Under the pieces are notes generated by a model that did no database searches, had not been told where the DNA came from, and was given only the letters and a program-made list of their open reading frames with translations. DNA of 64,000 bases, taken from positions 434,001 through 498,000 of the forward strand of contig JABYQN010000002.1 in the NCBI GenBank assembly GCA_022606135.1, read 5' to 3'. This document shows positions 46,266-57,735 of the stretch, in pieces (within the stretch, counting starts at the first letter, position 1; each line of letters starts with the position of its first letter). Origin of the DNA: Fomes fomentarius (lineage: Eukaryota > Basidiomycota > Agaricomycetes > Polyporales > Polyporaceae). The translations under genes and the position numbers were made by a program.

Positions 46266-47820
46266 ATGGTTCGACGTATCATCCCGTCCTCTCACCATTA
46301 TGCCGTCATTCGTATGGATCCAGTGGCGATGGTAGAGGGCCTTGGGCTGGACGATGACTTGGAAACCCTGGCGGAAGCACGGGCTATGCAGCCCAGGAAA
46401 TATCTGGTCTACTTGTCCTGGGTGAGTGTCAATCGCGCATCGTCTCTAGCGCAAGTGCATCTCATCGTGCTCCTTAGCCTGAAGAGCTCGTCCAGCCGAA
46501 GAGTCGATGGTGCCGCTTCCAGGTCAAGCCGATTGGGACTACTCTACGTACTCTGCGACCTGAGGACTCTAGTCGGGGCATCACGTCTGACATGGTCGTC
46601 CCGATTGCCCCAAATACAGCTCACTCCAGAGGTGGCGAGCCTCTGCATCCCACTCCCTCCTTCCCTTTTTCCAACTGTTTTCACTGGATTCAGAATGACA
46701 TGGAGGTGCGCGTACGTGTGCCGAAGGGCGGCGTAGAGCATGATGGCGCCATCAGGCTCACCGCTAAGGAGCACCGCAAGTTGAACAAACGCTTCAAAGA
46801 CGATTACGAACGCATTGCCACATTCACCTTACACCAGCGAGCCTCGTCGCCGTCGACGGACAGCATATCTGTTGCTACTGCGGTACACGACCAGAATTCA
46901 CCCAATGGACTGCGGAAAGCTGCATATGTGAGCGACGAACATCTCTCGTTGCTGTACCGCCGCATTGCGTATGAGCAGGGTGTCACCCGGTCCATTCCTC
47001 CTGAGAGCCTGCGGGACGATAATTCCGGTTCGTCGCTGGACGAGTCCTCGGAGAGCAGCTCGGGTTCTACATCTGTCTCTTCGTTAACACCACCTCCGAC
47101 GGCGTCTTCTGGCGACTCTCTCGCGGCGCTGGATATCTTTCGGTGGGACCCCGATCCTATCACTGGTTTACTCCCGCTCGTCGATGTCTGGCTCGACATC
47201 GACAAGCATCTCACGCCGGAGACTATACCGGATCCTACAGCGCTGCAGGAAGAGGAACGGACAATCATCTCGTGAGTAGGCTTCCTAAGATAGTAATGTG
47301 TCGCTCTAACGACAACATCGATGTGGCTAGGATTATAAAGCGCGGCCTTGAGAGACGAGCGCTGCATGCAAAGTCTGCGCTGCAGATTCTTCGCGAGTAC
47401 GCAATCTCTAAGGGCGATGACTTCCCCGGCGACTATGACGACGACAACCGCAGTCTCTCTTTCCTCTCGGACGACGGCCCCCCATCTAGGCGCGATGCTT
47501 CGAGGTCGCGCGGTGCCTCCGAGGAGCCTGGTTGTCCTGCAGAAGGTGATGCTCCGATGGAATGCGATGTAGAGCGTGATACTCTATTGGCAGTCCGCGT
47601 TTCCTCGGAATATCACGTTCTCCGGGACCACCACGCTCCTCTGAAGCACCGTATGACCTCCGAGCATTGCGCATATTCGGAGGAGTCCTTCGACCCGTGT
47701 CCAGGCGCTGTGGCACCTCGTCCCGCTTCGCCTTCCGACTCCGCACTGCCCCCTCCACGCTTCCTACCTTCGAACATGACGCCTCTCGGTCACCTTCCAT
47801 CACATCAGAGCCATCCATAA
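46266..47820 (+). CDS. Family B gene 1 (B1), unknown function
   Basis: Exon 1 (46266-46421, 52 codons) starts MVRRIIPSSHHYAVIRMDP and ends KYLVYLSW. Exon 2 (46478-47271) has RWCRFQVKPIGTTLR, GITSDMVVPIAPNTAHS, FPFSNCFHW, VRVRVPKGGVEHDGAI, a variable Ser-rich linker, then RWDPDPITGLLPLVDVWLDI and EEERTIIS. Exon 3 from 47331 starts IIKRGLERR and runs to a stop at 47818-47820, about 480 residues in all. Introns fall in phase 0 and phase 2 at the same positions as in B2-B5. No signal peptide or membrane helix. The C-terminal end is less certain, since other B copies have one more small basic exon. Divergently paired with A1. No known family recognised. Confidence 0.75.
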
Positions 47821-48742
47821 CAGAGGAGACAACGGGTGATCTCGTCTCGCCGTTGTCGACCTATAAGGTTCGCTCTTCATCATCGCCTCCACATTGCCGT
47901 TCGAGCACGTGCTAACTTTATGACTCGCGACTCTCGTGACTCCAGGTCCTTTCACTTCACGCACATCCATCTCCATCGCGTGGAGCAGAACAGTATCGCA
48001 TCCCATGGTCTATGCTAGCAGTCATCCTTCTTGATTCAGATTCAGTAAGTACTTTGCTAATCGTTTGGATTGTCTCAGATCGCGAACTTACCGTTTGACA
48101 GCTCATCTCATATCTTTTCATCATGGCACATCATAACTACTCCTCACTCGCTATGTCGCTTTCGTCGCTGTCGCATGCATACACTAGGATTATATTCAGG
48201 TTTGTCGCATCCATACTGTATGATACTTATTTTACGTGATCGTTGCGTAGTCACCACAGTGGCTTCTGAAGCTCCTCTACGTTCCTAGTTACTGCCAACC
48301 CGCATTGTGGTCTGCGACTCTGCGCGTCACCGTCCGCCATACCCGAGATAACGCCACAACATGCTCGTGTGTTCGGTATCGTCATTCCTCGGAATTCAAA
48401 AGCTTGACATCTGCTTGTGGCGACGCCAATGTACTACACTTCTCAAAGCGGTTCTGCAATCGTGCGTGGTGGAGGCCTGTGATCGCTCTTGGCAACTGCC
48501 TGCACTGGTGCATGGCAGGTGTTCCTCGCGAGTCGCCAGCAGGACAGTATCATGCCGCTCTTTAGCTAAACGACTTGACTAATGTCTCTAGGCGTTTCGC
48601 GTTATCAGAGGCTCCAGCAGTCGGCAGACGAATTGATAGCACAACGAGGATATCCAAGTAGTTCTCTAAGGTTACAAACTAAAGTAACAAGAAGTTGCAA
48701 GCCAGCTCTGCGGCCAAAGTGTACCCAATACCACACCGCAGG
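47821..48742. other. Convergent intergenic region between B1 and A2
   Basis: The 3' sides of B1 (plus) and A2 (minus) meet here. Short open frames are present without motifs; a final small B1 exon could lie here but I could not find one matching the basic tails of B2, B3 and B4. Confidence 0.35.
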
Positions 48743-50449
48743 TTACCACCTCCACTTGCCTCTCCTGCTCTGAGCTGACAATTGCTTCTGCTGAGGTCTC
48801 GACATGAAAGTCTTCCATGGACCTTCTACTTTGTCCTCATCCGGAGGCTGCAGGTCCTGCTGTGGTTGTGAGGCTTGTGGCAATTGAGCCCCATTAGGTG
48901 TACTCGCTGAAGCGGAGTGCGACGCCTTCGGTAGCCCTCCTAACCTCGTGTCGGTCGCTGCGACAGGTTCAATCCTGTCCCTAGTTACCTACACTTATAT
49001 CAGTATGGCGAGCTATCGAGACCAAGACGAATGCAATGTACTTCTTCAGCCGTGGGCATGTCATATGAATTCCCGGCCTCGGTGACCGCTTCGGATGGTC
49101 GATAAGTCTAGGGAAGGAGATCATGGGTTATCAAATCCGCAGTGAAAGATATGTAACTCAACGCACGTCCATCACGATCGCTTTGCTTCCTTTCAATGAA
49201 TGTATTTTGCTCGAAGCATGCGTAGGGGGCGTCTCGGAGGATTGTTCGCCCGTATCATCTATAAGCAAGCTGAAACGGTTGACGCTTTCTGTAGGTGCTA
49301 CATTTGACTGCATAGTCGAAGGATGAGGCGAAGTAGTGAGGCTCGGGTTCTTGTTCGATAGTGAGTCTGATGAGGGGATCGTCTTGAAGTTACAACCATG
49401 AACATACCGGTGGTAAGTTGTCCATGTTGAGGGACACTCTCTTTGCCGCCTCACTTGACATATGGTCTTTGGAGGAAGAACTGACGAGAAGCTGGGGAAC
49501 GCTAACAGAGTCCGCATTCGCGCTGCAAGCCTGTTGAACTGGGCTCTGGGAAGCTGCATTACTCCGACCTCTCCTCTGAAGATGATGTGAGGGATACTAC
49601 AGCAACTCAACGAGGTGGGATAACATACTTGCAACTCTTTCGCCCATCTCGCCGGGTTTCTGAAAATCTTTGTGTGCGTCGACGCATCCGATCAGCCAGT
49701 AGTTAGAGCCCTAGGTGAGAGAGACTTACATTGTACTCTGCCATATACTCCTCTACCAACTCGGGAGATTCATCACATAGGCCCATCCAGTAGACGAATT
49801 TCTCTTCTATCAACTGATACAACTTGATCCGCTCGACCTGCGAGATCTGGAAGTGGGTTCCCGAGTCTTCCCATCGACGGGGTAGTACAAGACACGCAGA
49901 ACGCCGCCGAAGGGCAATGAACCATCCGTGCAACTTGCGCCATTCGGGAAGTGTGTGAACGTGAGGTATACCTGCGCCAACTTCGAAATGCGGGGATATG
50001 GGGAGGACAAGAGTATGCAGAACCTTGGGTAGCGCTGCGTACGTGTATGTTGCGTGGTATGTAGTCATCAGGGAAACCTCGAGCGTGACCTTCATGTCGG
50101 CGTCGCCGGGGTATCCAGCAATTGATCTCCATAGAAGTGCTGGCCTTCCTGGGAGGAGCTCGGTTGTGCTCTTCTTCAAAGCTCGCCCCCCTGAGAAGGG
50201 AGCAAAGAGCTGGTCAATGGGAGAGTGAGCTGATTCATGGATTAGCACGATATCCCCGGACTTGCAGAAGGAAACTGAAGCATCGTCAGAGTAGGTGATC
50301 GGATTTCCTTTGGCATGAGAGGGATTAAGACATTGTAAGCATTGAGCGTCGCGATGAGGGGAAGGGAGGGGACCCTCGTTTGAAGTGCCTGCCCCATGAG
50401 GAGCCTCCCCGTAGTGTGAGGCTACGACAGTCGCCATGTAGTAAGACAA
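48743..50449 (-). CDS. Family A gene 2 (A2), unknown function
   Basis: The domain exon 49730-50449 is exactly 240 codons from the ATG at 50449 (a second in-frame ATG at 50437). It shares with A1 and A3 the CxxC (CLQCLNPSH), SGDIVLIHESAHSPIDQLF, RPALLWRS, VSLMTTYHATYTYAALPKVL, LVLPISPHFEVG, HVHTLPEW, HGWFIALRR and a terminal helix LYQLIEEKFVYWMGLCDE, ending EYN at the conserved phase-0 intron. Tail exons (about 49158-49640 and 48743-48990) are Ser/Pro/Gln-rich, ending AQSRRGKWRW before the stop at 48743-48745. Tail exon junctions are provisional. Head-to-head with B2. Confidence 0.7.
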
Positions 50450-50856
50450 TCCCTCTGGGGAAGGGCGGAGGTATGACTCTCAGGAACCACATAGGACCTT
50501 TATATGCGGGTAACTACCTAAGTAACACAGAGATCATGGGCCAGGGCGAGGTGAGGTTCTAGTGGTGATACAGCGATGCGCCCAACCGCCGCCCAACGTA
50601 CATTATACCCACGACTTTTGAACTGTACACACAAAGGTCAACACCACCAAATAGATGGGGATAGCCTCCCTGTCGCAAGCGGCCAAGCACCGTTTCACTC
50701 ACCTTCCCACTCCATCTGCCTCCGTGGGTCACCGTCCTCTTCCGCAAAGTATAACTACTTCCAGGTTGCTACCTGTAAGTTCTGTGTATATACCAACTCT
50801 ATCGGAAAGTTGACTGACCCGCCACACCTTCAAAGGCAATCCTTCAGGTGACGACC
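50450..50856. promoter_or_regulatory. Shared divergent promoter of A2 and B2
   Basis: 407 bp separate the two ATGs, so both promoters must lie here. A TATA-like CTTTATATGCGG near 50502 faces A2. The equivalent spacers are 314 bp at A3/B5 and about 390 bp at A1/B1 once the inserted element is discounted. Confidence 0.5.
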
Positions 50857-52493
50857 ATGAAGCGTAGCGTGCCACTTCCCCACCACTATGCGGTGATTCG
50901 TATGGATCCTGTCCGAATGGTGACAGATCTTGGACTGGATGATCCAGATACTCTGCGGGAGGCCCAGCATATGAAGACCCGAAAGTACCTGGTCTACCTG
51001 TCCTTCGTGAGTCTAGCTTACAGCAGCCACCGATTTAGCATTGAGGTGGTGCACTTCAGGTTGCAGAACTTCCGCTGCCAAGGAGTCGTTGGTGTCGGTA
51101 TTACATCGAACCTATCGCCACTACATTGCGCCCAGCATCGCCATCTCATGATATCACTGCCGATATGGTGGTACCCATCTCCCCGAACACCGAACACACT
51201 ACAAGATACCGAGCACTTCGAACAGCCCCAGAGTTCCCCTTCCCAAACTGTTACCACTGGCTACATACTCAGACGACCGTGCGCGTTCGCATCACGAAGG
51301 TCAAACATGAACACGATGGGGCGATCAAGCTCACTGTCCAGGAGCAACTTGCCCTGGACGAGATCTTGTCAAGTCATGTCAGAGATATTGCCACATCTCC
51401 TCAGTCTTCCCGCTCTTCTCCGGCATCTTCCACATCACTCGAGTCATCGTCTTCAGACTCCCCACGGTCCACGAACGTCTGTGGAACCACAACCTTCAAC
51501 ATGGCCTCTCAGAATCTAGGCGACATCGAGAACAGGCTCCCATATCTATTGCACCAGATAGTCCTCGAGAAAGGGCTTGGAACGGCATCTCCTCACACCA
51601 GCGATAACCAACGTGTAGCTGGCGGTATGCCAGACTGCGCTGGACCGCCGGACCCTAGCCCGCACAACGTCGCATCTAATCAGGTTACCAACAGCTGTGC
51701 GGCGGGCGGCACTTCACCGGAGGTTTCCAGCACTATGAGCGCTGACGCCATTGCTGCCATGGCTGACAACTTTCCTCTCGACCCACTTGGCTGGGAGCCT
51801 GACCCTTCCGCCGTCCTCGTTCCTCTTGTAGACGTATGGCTTGATCTTGAAAAGCACATAAGTCGAGAAGAGATAGCAAGTCCCGTCGAACTGCAATCAG
51901 AGGAGAAGGAGATCATAACGTATGTTCACTCATCCTCACATATAATTCTCCATGTGGTAGCCATGCTCAGGACTTCTGTTGTAGGATAATAAAGCACGGG
52001 TTGATGCGACAATTGGCACAATCGAACTCATCCGGGACTACTGTAACTCGACGAATCAGCACTGAGACAATTCGAGTTCACTGTGCAAGTACGCCCCACA
52101 CAGCCATCCAAAGCACAACGAGTCACGGTCCTGGTGGATCACAGGAAAAAGACCTGAAGGGCGCAATCACATCTGCATCTACTGACAGTGCGCAGGAAAT
52201 AAGCACACAGCGACTGCCACCATCGTCTTACCCAGGTGTCCCATCTACGTCGTCCCAATCCTTCCATGAGGATTACTCCTCTTATGCCAGAGTGCCGTCC
52301 GAAACAGAGTCGGAAGATTCACAACTCGATAATCTCCCAACCAGTTCAGCAAGAGGTATGTGAGAGCATTGAATGCGCTCAAACACCGCTGAAGGAAGTG
52401 CCAGGTATAGGCCGGCATTACAAGTGGCGGAACATCTTCCAAGTGAGACTTCGAGGAATCAAGAGCCGCCTGCACCGAGAACCACATTTGTAA
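50857..52493 (+). CDS. Family B gene 2 (B2), unknown function
   Basis: Exon 1 50857-51006 (MKRSVPLPHHYAVIRMDPVR ... KYLVYLSF), exon 2 51060-51919 (ELPLPRSRWCRYYIEPIATT, DMVVPISPNTEH, FPFPNCYHWLH, KHEHDGAIKLT, GWEPDPSAVLVPLVDVWLDL, EKEIIT), exon 3 from 51985 (IIKHGLMRQLAQ, then Ser/Thr-rich). A last small exon gives a basic end (WRNIFQVRLRGIKSRLHRE) with the stop at 52491-52493. Exon phases match the other B genes. Exon 2 is the longest of the family because of a longer Ser-rich linker. Paired with A2. Confidence 0.75.
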
Positions 52494-53504
52494 TCACACA
52501 TGCGGCAGCGATGCTTGACCGACCCCAACCCGAACCGACCGTGTATCTCTTGATGTTCTCATATTCTGCAATGAATGTCATTTCTACCTACCACTCCTGT
52601 AGGAAGCGCTCTCACTAAACTCGCATACCGTTTTCTTTCTCTCCTTGGTTTGTTATCATACCAGAAGCTACTGCCTACGTCAGTCTGGATCAACACCGTT
52701 ATCCACGGTATCCAAGGTATCCAAGATTTCGGCAATCCACACTTTGGAAGGGGATGTAACCTTCACATGCATGAGTAGGCTCCACTGAGTTTTGAGAATA
52801 AGAATAGCGTTTACATCTTGGATTACTTCCCAATTTGTGTTCCAGTGCAATCATTGGGATGGCATTGTGCCAGGGAACACAAATCCTCACAAGCTACATG
52901 ATGCGCTCACTACCAAATTACTTAGTCCTTGTGGTTGATCTTGATACGAGATGCAACAATTTTCACAGGTCCACCTGTAAACATACTGAGCTACGCTCGG
53001 ACATCTGTATCAAGATTTTTAGTATAGCGCCTTCGTAGCAGCATTATCAGTTGTCTCAGGGGGTGAGTATCCACTCAAAGTGTAGATTAATACATCTCTT
53101 TAAAAGTCATATACTGGAGCCACCATGAGTAACGGAATTTGTTGGTGCTTCAAAAGTTGAGTCCTTGCGTCGTCGTTCGAGGACAAGTCGGTACGCCGCC
53201 GCCACTGCTACCGCCCCACCTCTAAAAGGACAATACCCATGGTCTGAGTCAGCGCTGATGGCAGTACCCACAGTCACTAATAGATGTAAACAGAACTCTC
53301 CAGGTCAACCTGAGTAGCGACCGGCTCTAGTAGTGAAAACCCACCATCCCATCTTATCGCGCTTCCACTCTCTTTACCGCCGGCGACTTGGATACCATCT
53401 CTTGGTATCGACGCAGGACACGAAGTTGATCACCCTCAGTTGCTCTGCCAGTCGTCTAGTACTCATTGTGCAGATATCAGCCTTTCTACGTCTCTGTTAC
53501 TACT
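52494..53504. other. Intergenic region upstream of B3
   Basis: No A-family fragment was found here, unlike upstream of B4. A short tandem GGTATCCAAGGTATCCAAG lies near 52709-52727. The segment from about 53248 is similar to the region upstream of B4 (shared core GCGCTGATGGCA at nearly the same distance from the ATG). Confidence 0.5.
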
Positions 53505-55071
53505 ATGGTTCGACGCATCATTCCTTCGCCATTCCACTACGCAGTGGCTCAGCTCAAGCCGGTGAAGATGCTTCAGGACCTTGGGCTCAACGATGAAATA
53601 ACGTTAGCCGAGGCACAGCAGATGGACACGAAGAAGTATTTAATCTACCTGTATTGGGTGCGTCATCCAGACTCAGGAAACCCCATGGGGACTAATCGAA
53701 GAATGGTACATGCTCTTACTAGCCATTCCAATTTCCCTTACCCGATAGCCCTTGGTGTCGTTTCAAGATCGAAACCATTGGAACCACGCTCATACCAGAG
53801 GACAAGACCTATGGAATCACATCTGATATGGTCGTTCCCATTGCACCAAATCTCGACCATCCCACAGGCCGCGCTCCGGTGCACCCACAACCCTTCTTCC
53901 CTTTCTCTCACTGTTATCATTGGGTCACCAACGGGATGATAGTGCGTGTACATACCCCCGAAGGTGGATTCGAGCATGATGGGGCGATATCACTAACCAA
54001 CTACGAAGATTTCGCGTTGAACAATGCTTTCTCCCCGGATATGGCTCAGCTCGATGCTTTCGCAGAGGCATCTGGACTGTCTGACGCTGCGTCCGAGAGT
54101 GGCGAGACCTGTCCTGCAGTATGCTCGCCACTCAGGGGAGTGACGTTGAACGATGCCGGATTGGCTTTCGAGGACGAGCTTCTGGCGGTCTCAGATGAGG
54201 CAATTGACCGTATATACTACAAGACTATCGGTGAACCTTGCGTCGACACATCCACATCCTCTCATGACACAGCAACATCGAGCATCACCTGTCCTTCACA
54301 CCCCAAACTAGGCACCGACCTCGCATGTGTGCCTCCGACGTCTCTGTTTTCAGATAGAACGGTGATAGATCTTGATGTATGTGGGTGGCGACCCGACCCG
54401 ATAACACCGGTCATTGCTCTGGTGGATGTGTGGCTCGACATCGAGAACCACATCACTGCCGACACGATACCAGATCCTTGGGGTTTGATAGAGGAGGAAA
54501 AGATTATTAACTCGTAAGTCTTCAGACCTCCGTAGTTCATAATTTCACCGCTCACTCTGAGAGATTAGGATTATCAAACGTGGCTTCGCAAGACGAGTTA
54601 TGCAGGAGAGCCTGAGCCATGACACCCTAGGACGTGGAGTTGCTCCTAGCATGCCACGAGCTATCGACGTACACCACAACCTCCACAACCATGTGGCACC
54701 AAGTGTAGAGTCTCTTCTATCTCTCACCCATTCCAGCACAGAACCCTCATCGCACGCGCTGGCATCAGCTTCAAGTTCCCAGCTCGCGCATAACCCTGAT
54801 CCTCATCGCATGTCCTCCCCGTCGGCTTCTCACTCGCCGACATCCTCTCACGTAGACTCTGCGCAGCAAGACTCCCTTCTTCAAATAGCGGACCAAGTAC
54901 CCTCCCTGCAGAGTTCTGGTATGCATTCCAACGGTTGCTACCTCCTGTCTGATTTACTCATGCATCTGTGCAGTCCACCAACAATCTGCGCCACGGCGCC
55001 CCCGACTCAAGGCAATTTCGAGGATACATGTGGCTATCAAGAGGCTCTGGGATTTGATATCTCTACGCTAA
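53505..55071 (+). CDS. Family B gene 3 (B3), unknown function
   Basis: Four exons: 53505-53657 (MVRRIIPSPFHYAVAQLKP ... KYLIYLYW), 53723-54513 (FPLPDSPWCRFKIETIGTTL, DMVVPIAPNLDHPTG, FPFSHCYHW, EGGFEHDGAISLT, GWRPDPITPVIALVDVWLDI, EEEKIINS), 54569-54918 (IIKRGFARRVMQE, Ser-rich) and 54974-55071, giving a basic end with AIKRLWDLISLR before the TAA at 55069-55071. All junctions are in frame. Closest to B4. It has no adjacent A partner. Confidence 0.75.
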
Positions 55072-55139
55072 AGTTTTTTGACCTGTCCTCTGTAATCGGT
55101 GCATCTCCACTTTGCTTCTACTTCCGTGAAGAATCACAC

Positions 55140-55262
55140 TTAGGTGTGCACAGACTCATGAATAATGACAATGTCACCCTCTTTGAATTGATGCCGCTCT
55201 CTATGCAGGATGACCTCCTGTAACACCGCAGAATCACTGATGCATGGAGTGCAGAGGGGATC
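55140..55262 (-). pseudogene. Vestigial family A fragment (A4)
   Basis: A 40-codon minus-strand stretch carries the A-family N-terminal pattern: CTPC (the CxxC), then HQFKEGDIVIIHESVHT, which lines up with GDIVLIHESAHSP of A2. It is preceded by an in-frame stop and followed directly by TAA, and the remaining 200 residues of the domain are missing, the B3 3' end lying where they should be. Its location and orientation, about 500 bp upstream of B4, are those of a divergent partner. Confidence 0.7.
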
Positions 55263-55759
55263 TCATCTAGCCTGTCGCCTTGAGCGAGGGCCATCGATGT
55301 TAAGTCGAGTGAGGTGGAAGGGGAATTCGTGGTGGCCTTCAGCGAGTGGTCTTGTGGTCTTGACAGATGTGTTTTCGGCACGACTCCGGAAGTGTTCATT
55401 TCCTCCTCGACAGTTGCATTGGCGATGCTCTACATCGTTCCTGAATAAGCCTTTAGGCGCGTTATAATGCCTTGCGTACTTACCCCGCTTACACACAGTC
55501 GGCGCTGATGGCATCCACACTCAATCATAGTTGCAAACAAACCTTTCCGGGTCGAAATGTGGCCACCATCTCGAGCTCTCATTCACCGTGCCCCACTCCT
55601 CTCAGATCTCAGACCACCCGTCCTTCAGTCCTAGTGCTACCTCTGGTCCTCCCTTCACTGTACTACCGATTACACCACAGTCTCAACTCGGAGGGCATTC
55701 ACTACTCCTATCTAGTTGTCCGCTGACTATTCATCGGTGATCCACTTTCACTTGTCGTT

Positions 55760-57325
55760 ATGGTCCGAAGGATTATCCCGCCACCATTTAACTACGCTGT
55801 AGCTCAGCTCAAGCCTGTGAAGATGGTCGAAGATCTTGGTCTACGCGACGAAGCTACAATGACCGAAGTGCAACAGATGCAGACCAAGAAGTACTTGGTA
55901 TACATGTACTGGGTGGGTCATATTATCACGATCATCGACGTTGTTTAACAAAATGCGTATAAATTCCCCGTAGTCATCTCAGCTTCCCTTACCCTGGAGT
56001 CGTTGGTGTCTTTTGAAGATCGACCCTATCGCTACAACACTCACACCAGAGGACATGACGCAAGGGATCACATCTGATATGTCAACTCCTATCGCCCCAA
56101 ACCTAGACCATCCCACAGATCGCCCCCCCCCCCCCGTTCATCCAACGTCTTCCTTCCCATTCCCGCACTGCTATCACTGGGTCGATAACGATCTATTAGT
56201 GCGCGTTCATATCCCCGAGGGTGGCTTCGAAGATGATGGGACAATATCGCTGACCAATTCCGAGGACATTGCTCTGAACAAGTCGTTTTCCGGATATATC
56301 GCTCGTCTCAACGCTTTCACGGAAGCATCTGGATTGCTGGATGACAGTTCATTTGAAAGTAGCGAGACACGACCTTCGGCCCCATATTCCCCACTCAGAA
56401 ACGTATCACTGCAAGAGGCAGGCTTGTCTTTTGAAGAAGAGCTTCTAGCAATCTCAGACGAGGCTATTGACGACCTTTACTTGAGGAAATTATGTGAGGG
56501 TTGCAGACCCGCCACACGCTCTCACGAGAGGAAACCACCCAACTTTCCCTGCTACTCGCCTCGTATTCCAACTACGGACCTTGACGACCTCGCATAAAAG
56601 CCCCTGTTGTTGCACCAGACTTCTGAAAAGCTAGACATTCGACCAAATCTCGATGCTTCTACTCTACTCATCCCTCTCGTCGATGTCTGGCTTGACATCG
56701 AGGACCGGATCAGTGCGAATGATATCCCAGAGCGAATGATATCCCAGACCCACGAGGTTTGCACGAGGAGGAACTGATTATCATGTCGTGAGCTTGGGGA
56801 GCTACCTCAATCGTGACCTCGCTGCTGATTTGTGGACAATAGTATCATCAAGCGTGGCTTCGCCAGACGAGTCTTACACAAGACAGCAGCCTCGTCAAAC
56901 CGGCTTGAGATTTCTACTACACCCATCCATGTACGCCACAGCCTCCAAAGCTTCGCTGCCTCAAGCCTACAGTCTCTCCCATCCCTCACCCCTTCCGACA
57001 CAGAACCCTCATCGCCCGACCTTCGGAGTCTGAAAATCAGCTCGAGCACAACCATGATCGTGATCGCTCACTCTCCAACACACCGTTGCGTGGAGTCGTT
57101 GCAAGACTCTGCGCAGCAAGCCGCCTCCCTCCTTCAAGAAGCTGATTCAACACCCTCCCGAGTCGAGAGTTCCAGTACGCGTCACGCTACTTTCCACCTC
57201 GAGCCCAGTTGCTGATATATTTTGCAGTCCAGCAACAGTGGGAGATGCCTTCACAACCGAACGCCGTTATGAGAGGACGAAGAGCATTGAAAAGGCTCTG
57301 GTCAGGATTAGTATGTCTGCACTAG
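55760..57325 (+). pseudogene. Family B gene 4 (B4), inactivated copy
   Basis: Closest to B3. Exon 1 55760-55912 (MVRRIIPPPFNYAVAQLKP) is intact. Exon 2 (55974-56787) has LPLPWSRWCLLKIDPIATT, PIAPNLDHPTD, a run of about 13 C encoding Pro, FPFPHCYHW and GGFEDDGTISLT, then an in-frame TAA at 56595-56597. The frame continues with LLIPLVDVWLDIEDRI until a 17-bp tandem duplication (56715-56748) shifts it. Exon length is 814 nt (1 mod 3), whereas all other B copies have 2 mod 3; removing 17 restores that. Exon 3 (56843-57174, IIKRGFARRVLHK) and a small last exon (57238-57325, LKRLWSGL) are still recognisable. The truncated product would keep about 245 residues. Confidence 0.8.
56715..56748 (+). repeat. 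17-bp tandem duplication in B4
   Basis: GCGAATGATATCCCAGA occurs twice without a spacer (56715-56731 and 56732-56748). It interrupts the conserved IPDP motif of the B family and shifts the reading frame. Confidence 0.95.
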
Positions 57326-57735
57326 AGCTACTTGACCTTTAACTTGTACTCTGCGACCTTGGCTCACAAACACATTACATATTACGAATTTCGGACAATA
57401 CCAGTGGCATGACTCATGATTTGCACTACGCAACGATACACTATATTATTCCTGACATCTGTCGATATCACCCGGAAGGCCCATGCAGGTCCGGGTCCTG
57501 TCTGCCCTTACACTTAGTCAAGATTACTGTTTACCCTATAATCTACGTTTAGTTCCCAGTCGATGGCGATGAGTTCCATAACTTCCATTCATCGGTGCCT
57601 AACAAGATCGGACCATATAACGTCTGTGAGTGAAGAGCATACACGACACACTGCAACCCTAAGCGTAAGACGTGTACAGACGAGAGCAACTACATACCAT
57701 CCATACTAGATATGATACGAGTTCCCAAAGAAGTC
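57326..57735. other. Convergent intergenic region between B4 and A3
   Basis: No gene or repeat recognised in these 400 bp, which separate the 3' ends of B4 and A3. Confidence 0.4.

Noticed and set aside
48961..48980. Perfect small hairpin with TTCAATC loop resembling a tRNA T-arm
   Set aside because: It lies in a tail exon of A2 and no D-arm or acceptor stem is present upstream or downstream.
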